DNA of 64,000 nucleotides from the NCBI RefSeq assembly GCF_003173595.1, contig NZ_QGNZ01000002.1:124001-188000 (forward strand), given 5' to 3'. The stretch is from Pedobacter yonginensis (lineage in GTDB: Bacteria > Bacteroidota > Bacteroidia > Sphingobacteriales > Sphingobacteriaceae). This document shows, piece after piece, positions 54,170 to 63,700 of the stretch (its first letter is position 1; the number at the start of each line of letters is the position of its first letter). The notes beneath the pieces were generated by a model. That model saw only the letters and a program-made list of their open reading frames with translations. It had not been told where the DNA came from and did no database searches. Position numbers and translations under genes: made by a program.

Positions 54170-54736
54170 AGGCATTGGGTTTAACTTATAAGGGGAATAG
54201 ATCCATTAAGATGCTGAAATAAATTCAGCATCACGGATTGTTTATTCAGCGTGGGGATTGTTTATTTAGCATGAGGGATGGGCGTAAGGTAGCGTTACCC
54301 CGAATTATTTCAGGCTCATAGTTCCTTTTTTTGAGCATGATAGAAGGTTAAGATATTGTTTATTCAGCATGAGGGATTACTTATTCAGCATGAAGGATGG
54401 GCGTAAGGTATCGTTACTCCGACTTATTTCGGTACTTGCAATTGCCTAAGTGCAATAAACCCGGGCGGCACGGAAATCCTTTTACCAAATCCCTTTTTCA
54501 GGGATTTGCAGTAAAAGATTGGAGTAAGCACGGGGCTATGGTAGCCGATTAGCACTGAATTTGATTTTCAATTAAAAAAACAAGAACCCCTATCATAATT
54601 CATTTTCATTTGAGATTGTCAAATAATTTGAAGCTACACCTGCTTCGCTCGGTTTAAACGCTAAGGAGCAAGATCAAATCGAATTGATTTGCATTAACGT
54701 GCTCAAATAAATTTAGCATGAGGGATGGGTTTAATT
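54170..54736. repeat. 567-base non-coding gap with dispersed repeats
   Basis: Two copies of CAGCATGARGGATGGGCGTA, followed by AGGTA(G/T)CGTTAC, occur at about 54267 and 54388. The palindrome at 54211-54231 and further GCATGAGGGAT elements (54716 and elsewhere) are also present, as is an inverted pair TCCTTTTACCAAATCCCT/AGGGATTTGCAGTAAAAG around 54477-54517. No gene signal on either strand. The gap separates the kinase from the convergently oriented LanB gene. Confidence 0.75.
54211..54231. repeat. dispersed palindromic element (copy near kinase gene)
   Basis: ATGCTGAA-(ATAAA)-TTCAGCAT, a perfect 8-bp inverted repeat with a 5-base loop. The same element, in the other orientation, occurs at 38076-38095. 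A degenerate version (CTCAAATAAATTTAGCATGA) lies near 54702. Confidence 0.7.
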
Positions 54737-57541
54737 TTAATTGGCCATTGCGTTTCTGCGTTGAACATCTTTCAACAGGTAATAATACATAACCATTTCG
54801 TGGGTGCGCTGATCTTTATTAAACAGGCGATTAACGTGCATGTGCATTAAATCGCTAAACAAGCTCATTCTTTTATTTGGCTCTGCCTGCTTTAAAACGG
54901 CTACGAAAGATTGCGAAAATAGCTCAAAATGGCTTGCCTGATCGGGACTTAACTCCATAGATGCTCCCTTGCGATACAATTGATATTGGGTGTTTAGTTT
55001 TTTAAAGTCGGTAGCATCGAGGTTATGCTCATTGTTATAGGAATCTGAAAATAGCTTAATCATTTTAGCGAAATCCTTTGTATCGAATATTTCAGCTTGA
55101 TTAATTTTATCTGCCACATCCGAACACAATTTATATTTGGTAAAAGCATCTGGTTGGGCTTGCAAAAGCGAGATTACATAATTGCTGTCTGCTCCGAAAT
55201 GAGTTTCTACTTGTGCAATTAAATCATTTCCGTAGCGTTGTGTTTCGCGTTTATAGGTTCTAATTTGAAAATCGGATACGAGGCCAACTTTTAAATCATC
55301 ATCTAAATAATTAGAAAGAGCGGTTGTTAATGCTTGCCCTTGGCCTACATCGTGTAGCAAGAGCCTTAACCTTAAATGATTTCCATTTTCGTTGTAGCGG
55401 ATGAAAAACCACGATTTAATGTCTTGCTCGTGGGTTTCTAAAAAGTAACTGATTACACCAATCAGCATTTCATCCGACCGTTGCTGGTGGCAATAAATTT
55501 CGAAATAAAGCCACTCGCTGCCCGGCGGAAAGTATTGTTGAACGTGTGTTGATGCTGAGTTTTCTACCAAATTGGCTGGGGCATAAATTTGGCTTTCTTG
55601 ATAGAGATTGAGTATAAATTGGGCTAAATATGGTTTACCATCTTCATCAACCACTGGGCTACTTTCTGGCAAAATTACCTCTTCCAAGTACACGCTCTTT
55701 TGTTTTTGCATGTATTGTATCAATGCGTTGATATCCTCATCGTTGGCTAAGTTAAAACATAAGGTTTGATCGGAAGCGCCGGCTTTAAAACAATTTGATA
55801 CACCCAGATTTGTAAGATAAGTTCGGCATTGTGCTAATGTAAGTTGTTCATTTTTAGCTGGAAAGATGGCTTCTTTTTTTACACGCCATTTTGCCCTACT
55901 TAAGGAGATATTATGAAAATGTAGTGGTGGATAGTAATCCAAATTTGGGAATATGGCATCTAAGGGGATATTCAAATTGCTTGCGATTTCTTGATGTTGT
56001 AAATCGCAGAGCAAACGAAAGATAGAAAGATCTGAGCGGCTGTAGTTATATGCCGATGCCATTTTCGGCACCATTCTTTTATTCAGTTTTTTTGATCGAA
56101 GTATTATTTCTGATCCTCTAACAGAAATCATTATGTCGTTTAACAACAGAGGCTCGGCTGATGTATCGTAATTTAAAATAGAAAGCTGCTGCCCATAAAT
56201 TATCTTTCTTCTGTTGATGTTATCTACCGTGGCCTCGACCATGTAGGCCACATCAAAAAACAAAACATCCGGATTTGCTTTTTGCTCTATTTCTGCTATT
56301 AACTTACTGTGCTGCTCTACTTCGGCATTTGCCATTGTAAACCGACCACTTAAGCCGTTTGCTGTTATGCCCCCAACCTGATCTACACATAATTGATCAT
56401 CGGCTATCGACATTAACATACTGAAGGTATTGGGCAATTTAGCAGGTTTTTCGCTCAGTTTAAACGCCAGTTTGTTTAGGTAAATTGGCTTCCCTTGTTC
56501 AAAGGATTCTTGATTTAGGGTTTTGCCCAATGTGGATTTTAGGTTTTCTCCCTCTTTAGTTTTTTCAGCTTGCTTGTTGCTAAATTGAGCTACAAAATCA
56601 TCGCTTTGATCGGCTTGCTCCAATTCATCGTATCCAACGCCCATTTCCGGATCAAGTGCAATTAAAAGCGAAACCTCTTTTTGCTCGAACTTTTTCTTAA
56701 ATCTATTTTTAAATTTCTGAAGGGCTTCTTTTTCGTTGTTGGGTATGATTTGCTGTAACAGTTGGATTAAACTGGGTACATGTTGCAACAATCTTTCTTC
56801 TATTTGCCCAGCTTTGGCTTTGCGTTCTGCTATGATATATCTTGGCAACCCTGTATCGGAAAAACCAATTCTTTTAAAATAATCTTCGCCTAATATATTT
56901 GGATCGTGATCTGTAAACAGGAGTTGAAGATCGCGCATATCTGCAAGAAGATTTAGAAAGGATTGGTGCTCATCTTCTTGAATACCCATTGTTTGTTCCA
57001 ATTCTTGTACACTGATGGGCTTTAAACAGGCTTCTAAAACCTTTTGCACAAATACATCTTGATTAATTTCTGCCAGTTCGAATAATCCATCGGTACAGGC
57101 AATGTAGCGCAAGCTGTTGGAAGTTGGGTAGTAACTACTGTTGCTAAACAATAAACAATTTTTGGCAAGCAGTTCTGCTACGGAGTAGGATACATTATTT
57201 TTTTGAGGCCAATCGATAAACGAATGTTCTTGTTGGTGGGCTTCAATTAGGATTTTATCGGCATTAAATTTTACCGCATTTTTTAGCAGGCTAAAACTTG
57301 CAAACGTACCATATGGTGTTGAGCGAAATTTTGCTCGGTTGAAATATTTCCAAATGGTAAAAACAATTTTTGGTGGTAGGTTTGGTATTTCATCGGCCTT
57401 TACATCTTTAATGGTCTCGTAAAATGCTTCCGACGAGATGGATATGGCTTGTTTAAGTTCATCCCAACAGGCCGAAATATCTGATTGATACGAGAATTTT
57501 GGTGTTCTGAAAATGGCAGTTGGGTGTATATTGATATTCAT
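54737..57541 (-). CDS. full-length LanB-type lantibiotic dehydratase
   Basis: A 934-aa protein. The N-terminal part (~1-640) matches the Lant_dehydr_N glutamylation domain: opening PTAIFRTPKFSYQS, then KFRSTPYGTFASFSLL and SARGSEIILRSKKL-like region (VRGSEIILRSKKLNKRMVPK, ~478-497). The C-terminal part (~670-930) matches the SpaB_C elimination domain: WLYFEIYCHQQRSDEMLIG, WFFIRYNENGNHLRLRLLLH (~705-724) and ETQRYGNDLIAQVETHFGAD. Such enzymes glutamylate Ser/Thr of a precursor using glutamyl-tRNA and eliminate to dehydroamino acids. ATG at 57541 (MNINIHPTAIF) is chosen because the longer frame runs through a terminator. Its likely substrates are the seven cysteine-free peptides at 51750-52913; no LanC cyclase is nearby. 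Confidence 0.88.
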   Translation of the reverse strand: MNINIHPTAIFRTPKFSYQSDISACWDELKQAISISSEAFYETIKDVKADEIPNLPPKIVFTIWKYFNRAKFRSTPYGTFASFSLLKNAVKFNADKILIEAHQQEHSFIDWPQKNNVSYSVAELLAKNCLLFSNSSYYPTSNSLRYIACTDGLFELAEINQDVFVQKVLEACLKPISVQELEQTMGIQEDEHQSFLNLLADMRDLQLLFTDHDPNILGEDYFKRIGFSDTGLPRYIIAERKAKAGQIEERLLQHVPSLIQLLQQIIPNNEKEALQKFKNRFKKKFEQKEVSLLIALDPEMGVGYDELEQADQSDDFVAQFSNKQAEKTKEGENLKSTLGKTLNQESFEQGKPIYLNKLAFKLSEKPAKLPNTFSMLMSIADDQLCVDQVGGITANGLSGRFTMANAEVEQHSKLIAEIEQKANPDVLFFDVAYMVEATVDNINRRKIIYGQQLSILNYDTSAEPLLLNDIMISVRGSEIILRSKKLNKRMVPKMASAYNYSRSDLSIFRLLCDLQHQEIASNLNIPLDAIFPNLDYYPPLHFHNISLSRAKWRVKKEAIFPAKNEQLTLAQCRTYLTNLGVSNCFKAGASDQTLCFNLANDEDINALIQYMQKQKSVYLEEVILPESSPVVDEDGKPYLAQFILNLYQESQIYAPANLVENSASTHVQQYFPPGSEWLYFEIYCHQQRSDEMLIGVISYFLETHEQDIKSWFFIRYNENGNHLRLRLLLHDVGQGQALTTALSNYLDDDLKVGLVSDFQIRTYKRETQRYGNDLIAQVETHFGADSNYVISLLQAQPDAFTKYKLCSDVADKINQAEIFDTKDFAKMIKLFSDSYNNEHNLDATDFKKLNTQYQLYRKGASMELSPDQASHFELFSQSFVAVLKQAEPNKRMSLFSDLMHMHVNRLFNKDQRTHEMVMYYYLLKDVQRRNAMAN

Positions 57542-57566
57542 AAATTTGTTTGATAAGCGGAAATTA

Positions 57567-57575
57567 CAAAGATTA
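57567..57575 (-). promoter_or_regulatory. possible -7 box of the LanB gene
   Basis: On the minus strand TAATCTTTG, one base longer than the TAnnTTTG consensus, lies 25 bases before the LanB ATG and downstream of the preceding operon's terminator. A TTGGC lies about 20 bases further up. Confidence 0.3.
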
Positions 57576-57602
57576 AATTTAATTCTGTTATTTGCCAATA
57601 GC

Positions 57603-57632
57603 AAAAAAAGCCATCCCCCTAAAGGAATGGCT
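57603..57632 (-). terminator. terminator of the T9SS-type operon (minus strand)
   Basis: AGCCATTCC and GGATGGCT pair around TTTAGGG, followed on the minus strand by TTTTTTT. It separates the adhesin-PorP-OmpA operon from the LanB gene, so the dehydratase has its own promoter. Confidence 0.85.
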
Positions 57633-57654
57633 AACCAAAACAACTGAATAATTT

Positions 57655-59646
57655 CTATTTTTTTGTAACCTTAAACTCTGTGCGCCTGTTTTTGGCTCTA
57701 CCTTCCGGGTTATCTTTTCCTTTTTTAAGGGTATTGGGTGCGATGGGCATTTTCTCGCCGTAGCCTTTTGATGTCATACGTGAGGCGGATATGCCTTTGG
57801 TTACTAAATAATCTACACAAGACTGTGCTCTTTTTTCGGATAATTCCTGATTGTACTCCTCCTTACCCACATCATCCGTATGGGCGCCTAATTCGATTTC
57901 CATTTCGGCATTATCTTCCATAATGGTGGCCAAGGCATCCAAAACCTTTTTCGAGGGTTCGGTTAAATCTGCACGATCAAATTCGTAATACACGTTATCC
58001 AATACGATGGGAATATTGATTTTGAATGGGCTAATGCAGTAATCTTTATGGATTAAAGTATCGGCCTTGGCCAACTCTTCGAAAGGATAATTTTTGGTGA
58101 TGGAGAAATAATTATCTTTTGCAAAAGCCAATTTTATTGGTCGTTTTCGATCTACTTTAAAACTATACATACCGGATGCATTTGTTCTGATTCTTTGATC
58201 ACCCTCGTAATTACTAAGCGTTACGGTTGCATCGGCCATGGGTTTGTTGGTTTTACAATCGTTAAGTACGCCACTAAGGGTAAAGTATTCTTTTTTAACT
58301 TCGAAAATTTCTAAACAGCAGGATGATTCTCGATCTGAGCTGATGTACCCGCGGTTTCCTTGGGCATCTATCGGGGTAAAATAAACATCGTCTTTAGATG
58401 AATTGAAAGGATAACCCATATTTTTGGGTTTCGACCAAGTGATTAAATCGCCTTCTGACTCGAAGAAATCCAATCCACCCAAACCAATTCTTCCATCGGT
58501 ACTAAATAATAGCTTTTTGGTTACCACATTATAGTATGGTGCCCTTTCGTCATCTTCTGAATTGATGGTTTCGCCTAAGTTAACAGGCTGCCCTAATGAT
58601 CCATCATTCCGAATAACGCAATACCACAAATCGAACTTCCCAAATCCTCCGCTTCGATCAGATGAAAATAGCAGAAACTTTCCATCGCTGGTTACAAAAG
58701 GTTGCATGGCATTAAAATCTTTGCTATTTACCTGTAAGCCTAAGGGCTGAGGGTCTGACCAATTATTGCCCGATTTTTTTGAACTGTATATGGCGTATTT
58801 TTCTTTGTCGCGCCAAGCGGTAAAGTAAACGGTGTTTCCATCTGGGCTAAAAGTTGTCGCAGCAACTTCCATATCTTTTGGTAGGTTAATACCCATCATT
58901 TTTACCGAAATTTCTCCCTCAACAGCACTATTTTTTGCGCTATAAATATTGTTGATGAATGGATTTGCTTTAGTTGAAACTTGAACCTGTCCATTTTCTG
59001 TTTTCACAATATCTTTTTTACCGGCAATGGAAATGGGTCTTGACGATGTGAAATAGATTTCGTTATTGAATCTATATGGCGCATAGTTAGATCCTAAGCC
59101 ATTAACTTTGTTGGGCATTTTGTTAATTTGCTCCATTCTGGGGAAACGCATTTCTTCAATTGCAAATTTGCTTGAAAGAATTGCCTTCTGAGCATCTTTA
59201 GCTAAAACATCGCCGTTATTTTTCTGAATAAATTTTTCATAAGCGGCAATGGCTTCGTTGAATTTTCGGTTAGCCCTCAGGCTTTCGGCATACCAAAAAA
59301 GTGCTTTTCTATATCTGGTATTGGTAAAGGTTATGGCGATGCCGTAATATTTTTCTGCTTCAGAAAATTCCTTATACATCCGACTAGATTCTGCCAAATT
59401 GTAAATAGCGCCTTCGTAATCTTCTATCACTTTATCATCGCTAGTGGCTTTACGTTCTTTACCATAGGGCAAAATGGCCTGGGTACTGTCGCTGGTAATT
59501 TTTAAGGCCTTTTTATAAAAGGTAGATGCGGCATAGTAATCCTTATTTTCGAAATATGTATCAGCAACTTTTTTATAGTTTACCACAAACTGTGCGTTTG
59601 CCAAACTGCTATATGCTACCAATAAAATGATTAAAATTTTTCTCAT
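57655..59646 (-). CDS. TPR-PD40-OmpA family protein (T9SS-associated)
   Basis: A 663-aa protein. Signal peptide LIILLVAYSSLANAQ. N-terminal TPR-like helices (~25-150) are followed by WD40-like PD40 beta-propeller repeats (FSPDGNTVYFTAW, VTSDGKFLLFSSDRSGGFGKFD, ~265-440). A CarboxypepD_reg-like beta-sandwich (~450-520) and a C-terminal OmpA domain (LGAHTDDVGKEEYNQELSEK and SKGYGEKMPIAP) close it. This is the domain order of PorE-like proteins that link T9SS partners to peptidoglycan. It is last of a three-gene operon with a PorP/SprF-like protein and an adhesin. Confidence 0.9.
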   Translation of the reverse strand: MRKILIILLVAYSSLANAQFVVNYKKVADTYFENKDYYAASTFYKKALKITSDSTQAILPYGKERKATSDDKVIEDYEGAIYNLAESSRMYKEFSEAEKYYGIAITFTNTRYRKALFWYAESLRANRKFNEAIAAYEKFIQKNNGDVLAKDAQKAILSSKFAIEEMRFPRMEQINKMPNKVNGLGSNYAPYRFNNEIYFTSSRPISIAGKKDIVKTENGQVQVSTKANPFINNIYSAKNSAVEGEISVKMMGINLPKDMEVAATTFSPDGNTVYFTAWRDKEKYAIYSSKKSGNNWSDPQPLGLQVNSKDFNAMQPFVTSDGKFLLFSSDRSGGFGKFDLWYCVIRNDGSLGQPVNLGETINSEDDERAPYYNVVTKKLLFSTDGRIGLGGLDFFESEGDLITWSKPKNMGYPFNSSKDDVYFTPIDAQGNRGYISSDRESSCCLEIFEVKKEYFTLSGVLNDCKTNKPMADATVTLSNYEGDQRIRTNASGMYSFKVDRKRPIKLAFAKDNYFSITKNYPFEELAKADTLIHKDYCISPFKINIPIVLDNVYYEFDRADLTEPSKKVLDALATIMEDNAEMEIELGAHTDDVGKEEYNQELSEKRAQSCVDYLVTKGISASRMTSKGYGEKMPIAPNTLKKGKDNPEGRAKNRRTEFKVTKK

Positions 59647-59697
59647 CTCTATCGATTTATTTATTTGATGATTGTTTTTGTTACCTCTTATATTGAA

Positions 59698-60699
59698 CTA
59701 TAATCGTGGGCAAAAGAAGTTTGGTCCAATAATTCCATTTCTGCCAATAAGCGATATGGAAAGTTCCAAACCTCCGTTGCTATTAGAAGCACGCTGAAAA
59801 GTGGAGGTATTTACATCGTAACTTAATCCAAAAACCATGTTCTTTAATTGCAGGCCCACAAAAGCGATAGCTGCATCTTTAACCCGATAATTGCCTCCGA
59901 ACAGGATATTGGATGAATTATTTACGTTTAGCTGGGCATAAGCACCCACAGAAACTTCATTTGTATTGCCTTGATACATCACTAATGCATTTGGCACAAT
60001 ATCCAACAATTCGGATGCGCGCACCCTTGCCCCGCCATGTGCTGTAAACCGAATTGGCGTTTTACCGTTGTAACCTGTAAAGCGTTCTGTTGGTCGGTTT
60101 AAATGTGCCGCACTAACACCTGCGAAGATATTTACACTTTGATTTGGATTGCCATCAAAAAACATAACCCCTGCGTTTACATCGGGCACAAAAGATGAGG
60201 TTGATGAGAAGGTTTCCCCACTCATCATGCCGCCATCATAACCTGTAATCGGGTTGAACTGATTACCGAAACGAGCCTGAGAGAAATCAAAACTTCTATT
60301 TACAAAACCGGCTTGCAAGCCGAAACTAAACATCTGCAATCCCTCCACACCAAACCTTAATCGATATGAACCCGAAACCAAGGCGCTTAAATAATTAAAA
60401 TCCAATTCACCGGCTCTTTGATTGAGGATGGTTACCCCAAAAGCAAAGTTTTTAATGGGTGCCAAATCAAATGACGCCCCTCCTGTTAAAAAAGAACTGT
60501 TTAGCGCAGCCCATTGCTGTTTAAAATTTACCGATGCTCGATAATCGCCATCAATTACACCTGTTAATGCTGGGTTTAGCCAAAGTGGATAGGCATAATA
60601 TTGTGAGAAATGTGGATCTGTTTGTGCAATTGATTTCGATGCGCATAGCACTATGCCGATTATAATTGCATATATTTTTAAAGCCGATAGTATTTTCAT
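59698..60699 (-). CDS. PorP/SprF-family outer membrane protein
   Basis: A 333-aa beta-barrel protein. Signal peptide KIYAIIIGIVLCASKSIAQ. The family opening TDPHFSQYYAYPLWLNPALTG (~27-47) and the C-terminal sequence FGLSYDVNTSTFQRASN are diagnostic of PorP/SprF. In Flavobacterium, SprF is needed for secretion of the adhesin SprB. Such genes typically sit next to proteins with a gliding-motility type C-terminal domain, as here. It lies 51 bases from the OmpA-type gene and 40 from the adhesin. Confidence 0.92.
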   Translation of the reverse strand: MKILSALKIYAIIIGIVLCASKSIAQTDPHFSQYYAYPLWLNPALTGVIDGDYRASVNFKQQWAALNSSFLTGGASFDLAPIKNFAFGVTILNQRAGELDFNYLSALVSGSYRLRFGVEGLQMFSFGLQAGFVNRSFDFSQARFGNQFNPITGYDGGMMSGETFSSTSSFVPDVNAGVMFFDGNPNQSVNIFAGVSAAHLNRPTERFTGYNGKTPIRFTAHGGARVRASELLDIVPNALVMYQGNTNEVSVGAYAQLNVNNSSNILFGGNYRVKDAAIAFVGLQLKNMVFGLSYDVNTSTFQRASNSNGGLELSISLIGRNGIIGPNFFCPRL

Positions 60700-60739
60700 G
60701 GTTTGTAGTTTTTCGATTTATAAATTAATCCGATCGTGG

Positions 60740-63700
60740 TTATCTTATTAAGGTTACTGTCCCCTTTTTCATCACACTTGTACCATCTGCAAATTTCACA
60801 TCAACGATGTACACATACACACCTACAGGTTGATTAACGCCTTTGAAGGTTCCATCCCATCCATTTGCTACGTTATCTGATTGATAAATTAACTGTCCCC
60901 ACTGGGTGTAAATGGTCATTCGGGCACTGGCGATGGTATTTCCATAAATTAGGAAGAGGTCGTTCTTTCCATCATTATTCGGCGTGAAAATATTTGGGAT
61001 GTAAATCTCATTGCCCAGCGGGTTAGTGGCCTTGCCTGTAAAAGGTGCAGAATTTGCACTGGTTTGACAGTCAATTTGACCCTTTGCCCGAACAATCAAG
61101 GTTACACTCTGATCTGGTTTTAAGCCTGAAACTAAAAAGGTTGTACCTGCAGAGCCTGATGTTGGGGCTTGCCAACTTAAGCCGTTATCTGTTGATACTT
61201 CATAAGCGATTGCGCCTGATATTGCTGGCCATCCGAACGTGATGCTATTGGATGTTATTGCTTGAACGGACACTACTGGCCTATCCAACACTGGCAACAC
61301 ATTAACGGTTACTGCGGTTCTTGTTGGACTCGAACAACCGCCTAAGGCAACGCTTTCTACATAATAGGTTGTGGTGCTTGTTAAAGTTGGCGTGGTAAAA
61401 GTTACACCTTCTGCTAAAAATGCCCCACCAGAACTCGAAGCATACCATCTGTAAATCAGGTTGGCTAAAGGATTGTTCACGGTCAATATGGCTGTACTGC
61501 CTGAGCAGATTGGACTACTATTAACCGTTACTGAGCTTGGTGCAACAGGTACCGGTAGTGGCGAAACATTTACTGCTGTTCGTGATGTTGAGATACAAGA
61601 ACCAGACGCCCCCTCTACGTAGTAGGTTACATTTGCTGTTATGGCTGGAGTGGTAAATGTTGTGCCAGTAGCCACTAATGTTCCTCCTGTAGCGGTTGTG
61701 TACCAGTTGTAAACAACCCCCGATTGTGGAGTGGACACGATTAAAATTGTCGAACTGCCTGTGCAGGTACTTACATTATTTGCTGAAACCGCTGGTACAT
61801 TAGGCCTTGGATTAACGACTACCGTAACCTGAACTCTAGCGCTAGCCGTATTACAACCTGTTGCGTTAACTGCATTTACATAATAAGCTTTGGTTGCACT
61901 TAATGCAGGCGTAGTATAAGTTGTTCCAGTAAATAGCAAATTACCTCCTGTTGCTGCATCATACCATTCGTAGGTTATGCCTGCTTGTGGGTTTTGGATG
62001 GAGAGTGATGTAGCCTCGCCAGCGCAGATGTTGGTGCCTGTTGTTGATACAATAGGGTTTGATGGCAAGGCATTGACTGTAACACTTACCACTTTTGCAT
62101 TACCTGGTGCATTTTCACATTTATTATCCCCTTTCACGGTAACGTAGTATGTGGTATTTACACTTAAGTTTGGCGTTACAAATGTTGCGCCTATAAACGA
62201 TACATTGGTTAATGCAGCATCGGTGTACCAGGTAAATACAGGGTTGGTAACAGTTGGCGAACTGGCAGTTAAAGTGGTTGATGATCCGGCACAAATTACG
62301 GCATTATTGGCAATAATATCAGTTGTAGAGGCCAATGGATTAACCGTTACCGTTACCACCTTAGCGTTTGCTGGAGTGTTTTCGCACTTATTTGCACCCC
62401 TAACCGTTACGTAATAATTTGTAGTGGTGGTAACTGGAACCGTAAATGTTGGCCCTGTAAACACAACGTTTGTTAATGAAGCATCGCTATACCAAGTGAA
62501 GATTGGCTGTGTTACCGTTAAGCTTGATGCCATTAATACCGCTGAAGTGCCCGAACAGATTTGAGCATTGTTTAGGGTAATATCGGCCGCTGTGGCAAAG
62601 GCCTTAACTGTTACCGTTACAACTTTTGCATTGCTTGGCGCATTTTCACATTTATTATCGCCTTTTACCGTAACGTAGTATGTTGTGCTTACATTAAGAA
62701 TTGGTGTATTAAACGTTACACCAACAAAGGCTACAGTGGTTAAGCTTGCATCACTGTACCAAGTAAATACTGGATTATTAACCGTTGAGCTTGAAGCGGA
62801 TAAAACTGTTGATGAACCTTGGCAAATGGTTGTATTTCCACTTGCGGAGATGTCAGCATCTGTTGCTGAAGGATTAACCGTGACGGTGATTGCCTTAGCC
62901 GTAGCACTCGTATTTTCGCATCGGTTATCTCCTTTTACAGTTACATAATAGGTTGTGTTGGAAGATAAAACAGGGGTTGAAAATATTGACCCAACGTAAG
63001 CTACAGTGGTTAAGCCTGCATCACTGTACCAGGTAAATATTGGATTGATCACCGTAGTTGAGCTGGCGGTAAGCGTTACAGATGAACCTCCACACAATGT
63101 TGTGGCTCCCGATAAATTAATGTCTGAAGCCCCAGCAACAGGATTTATTGAGATGGTTACTTCTGCTGCATTACCAGCCGTATTGGCGCATTTATTGGAT
63201 CCGTTAACGGTAACATAGTATTTAGTGGTTGCTGAAATTGCCGGCGTTGTATATACTGGGCCTGTAAATACAGTTGTTGTTAAGGCTGCATCGCTATACC
63301 AAGTAAATATTGGATTGTTAACTGTTGTACTGCTTGCTGTAAGTACAGCGACTCCCGATGTGCACAATGACGTATTTCCATTGATGGAAACATCTGATGC
63401 AGTTGCGGATGGGTTAACGGTAATCGAAATTTTTGTGCGCGCAGGATTTGTACAACTTGTGCCGCCAGCATTTACCGCTTCTACGTAATAATCATATATT
63501 CCGGGCGCTAGTGAAGCTGAAGTGGTGAAACTGCTATTGTTACTTACCAACAAATTTCCGGCCGTTGGCGCATCGTACCAATTATAAACTACACCACTAC
63601 TGGCTTGAACACTTAATGTTGCAGGGGTGCCAATACAAGTTGTTAATGGGTTTCCTAGAGTAGGAACTGGTGGGGCTGGCGGGGCCACAACAGTTATTGT

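Noticed and set aside
57542-57643. A 34-residue N-terminal extension of the LanB frame
   Set aside because: The segment includes the terminator of the upstream operon, and the conserved LanB opening begins at the internal ATG (57541).
62151-63488. Plus-strand frames opposite the adhesin repeats
   Set aside because: Their repetitive valine/leucine-rich translations mirror the Ig modules on the other strand, and codon use is poor.
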